A stretch of DNA of 64,000 nucleotides from an uncultured Flavobacteriaceae bacterium (GTDB lineage Bacteria; Bacteroidota; Bacteroidia; Flavobacteriales; Flavobacteriaceae): assembly GCA_947500385.1 (NCBI GenBank), contig CANMSA010000005.1:62001-126000 (forward strand), written 5' to 3'. A program made the translations under genes and the position numbers. Below, one piece after another: positions 63,080 to 64,000 of this stretch (position 1 is its first letter; each line of letters starts with the position of its first letter). The notes under the pieces were generated by a model that saw only the letters and a program-made list of their open reading frames with translations, ran no database searches and was not told the DNA's origin.

Positions 63080-63979
63080 TCATATCAATTTATCTGCCAC
63101 ATAGACCACTTGCATCAACGTAATGTAACTAACACTGGCCAACATTAACTTCCTGGCCGTAGCATTATCGCGCTTTTCATAGAGGCGAAATGCAAACATC
63201 AGCATGACCATTCCCATTAAAAAAACCACAATTGCGGCCGGAATCGACAGCTGTAGGCTCCCTGTAATCCCAAAAACCGGAATCACGGAGATCAACAACA
63301 TCCATATCGTATACATAATGATCTGCAAAGCGGTCGCCCCGTCTTTTTTCCCCGTAGGGAGCATTTTAAAACCTCCTTTTTTATAATCCTCATCGAGCAT
63401 CCAACCCAGTGCCCAAAAGTGTGGGAACTGCCAAAAAAACTGAATCATGAACAAGGTACCCGGTTCGATACCAAAATCATTGGTAGCGGCCACCCAGCCC
63501 AGCATAAACGGAATAGCTCCCGGAAATGCCCCCACAAACACTGCCAGCGGCGTCTTGGTCTTTAATGGGGTGTACACACTCGTGTATAAAAAAATGGAAA
63601 TAGCACCAAACATGGCGGTTTGTGCATTTAAAAAATAGAGGGCCACGACTCCGACTAACGTAAGCGTAATGGCAATGCCCATTGCTTGGTTCACCGACAT
63701 TCTCCCGGCAGGTATCGGCCTGTTTTTGGTGCGATCCATCAAGGCGTCCAAATCACGTTCGATGACTTGGTTGTAGGCATTTGAAGCTCCTACCATACAA
63801 TACCCGCCAAAAGCCAATAAGGCAACGGAAATCCAGTTAATTTCTTCGGCTCCCAAAAAATAACCCGCTATCGACGAAAACACGACACTAACGGCAAGCC
63901 GTGCTTTGGTAATTTCCTTAAAATCGGAAAAAACCGCGGCAAACGTATTCGTTTTTGCAGTACCTACTGCCGTTTTCAT
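63080..63979 (-). CDS. ctaB: protoheme IX farnesyltransferase
   Basis: 299 residues, with about nine membrane segments of the UbiA-type prenyltransferase fold. It adds a farnesyl group to haem b to make haem o, the precursor of haem a. The first Asp-rich motif is NQVIERDLDALMDRTKNRP (about 70-88) and the second, DEDYKK, lies near residue 200. ITKARLAVSVVFSS is the typical N-terminal segment. The leader AAAGAAGCG just before the ATG may serve as ribosome binding site. The gene pairs with the subunit III-like gene one base downstream. Confidence 0.95.
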   Translation of the reverse strand: MKTAVGTAKTNTFAAVFSDFKEITKARLAVSVVFSSIAGYFLGAEEINWISVALLAFGGYCMVGASNAYNQVIERDLDALMDRTKNRPIPAGRMSVNQAMGIAITLTLVGVVALYFLNAQTAMFGAISIFLYTSVYTPLKTKTPLAVFVGAFPGAIPFMLGWVAATNDFGIEPGTLFMIQFFWQFPHFWALGWMLDEDYKKGGFKMLPTGKKDGATALQIIMYTIWMLLISVIPVFGITGSLQLSIPAAIVVFLMGMVMLMFAFRLYEKRDNATARKLMLASVSYITLMQVVYVADKLI

Positions 63980-64000
63980 CGCTTCTTTTTTAGGGTCTTT

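Noticed and set aside
1-64000. tRNA, rRNA, riboswitch, prophage, insertion sequence or integrative element
   Set aside because: No cloverleaf, transposase, integrase, terminal inverted repeat or duplicated target site was recognised on either strand; base and codon use look uniform by eye.

Overview
The window is ordinary chromosomal DNA of a member of the Bacteroidota, almost certainly a marine-type Flavobacteriaceae. The grounds are: PorP/SprF and CHU_C (gliding-motility C-terminal) proteins of the type IX secretion world; two DUF5916 proteins; three LytS/LytTR sensor-regulator pairs; a flavobacterial cytochrome oxidase cluster; and promoters of the Bacteroidota type (TTTG about 17-19 bases before TAnnTTTG) in place of -35/-10 boxes. 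I could not fix the genus. I saw no tRNA, rRNA, CRISPR array, prophage or insertion sequence. Genes are tightly packed, and no gene-free stretch exceeds about 240 bases.

Layout. 1-7.6 kb (minus): a partial secreted protein, then a compact operon read 6982->463 (unknown protein, NTF2-like protein, DUF5916 protein, GNAT acetyltransferase, and an M1-peptidase-like lipoprotein that has lost its zinc site), with a DinB-like protein upstream. 7.7-9.8 kb (plus): Lrp/AsnC regulator and one-chain L-serine dehydratase. 9.9-17.2 kb: a LytTR two-component pair (minus) divergent from an ABC ATPase, a giant ABC permease fused to an intact M1 aminopeptidase, and a secreted alpha/beta hydrolase. 17.2-21.4 kb: a second DUF5916 gene divergent from a second LytS/LytTR pair. 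21.4-24.5 kb: alpha/beta hydrolase, SanA/YdcF-like protein, and an NRAMP-fold transporter with a rewritten metal site. 24.5-31.1 kb (minus): surface cassette of a large CHU_C adhesin, PorP/SprF protein and OmpA/PD40 protein. 31.2-35.8 kb (minus): FabD, gamma-carbonic anhydrase, third LytTR regulator and its TPR histidine kinase. 36-38.1 kb (plus): DUF4349 and vWA proteins. 38.2-43 kb (minus): PorP/SprF protein and a 1164-residue repeat lipoprotein. 43-48.1 kb (plus): Nfu scaffold, dodecin, DUF255 thioredoxin-like protein, MscS channel and an unknown secreted protein. 48.2-58.4 kb (minus): TsaB and a tripartite MacB-type export operon in which a permease-permease-adaptor module is duplicated around one ATPase. 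58.5-64 kb (minus): haem/copper and subunit genes of an aa3-type oxidase.

Most noteworthy are the dead M1 peptidase in a tight operon, the ABC permease-M1 fusion beside its probable two-component regulator, the duplicated export module with a single ATPase, the NRAMP relative lacking the DPGN and MPH motifs, the near-identical 249-bp coding repeats, a cysteine-free SCO-like protein beside a normal SCO protein, and several genes whose predicted -7 promoter element lies only 5-7 bases before the start codon, which suggests leaderless mRNAs. All functional calls rest on reading motifs by eye; no database search was run.
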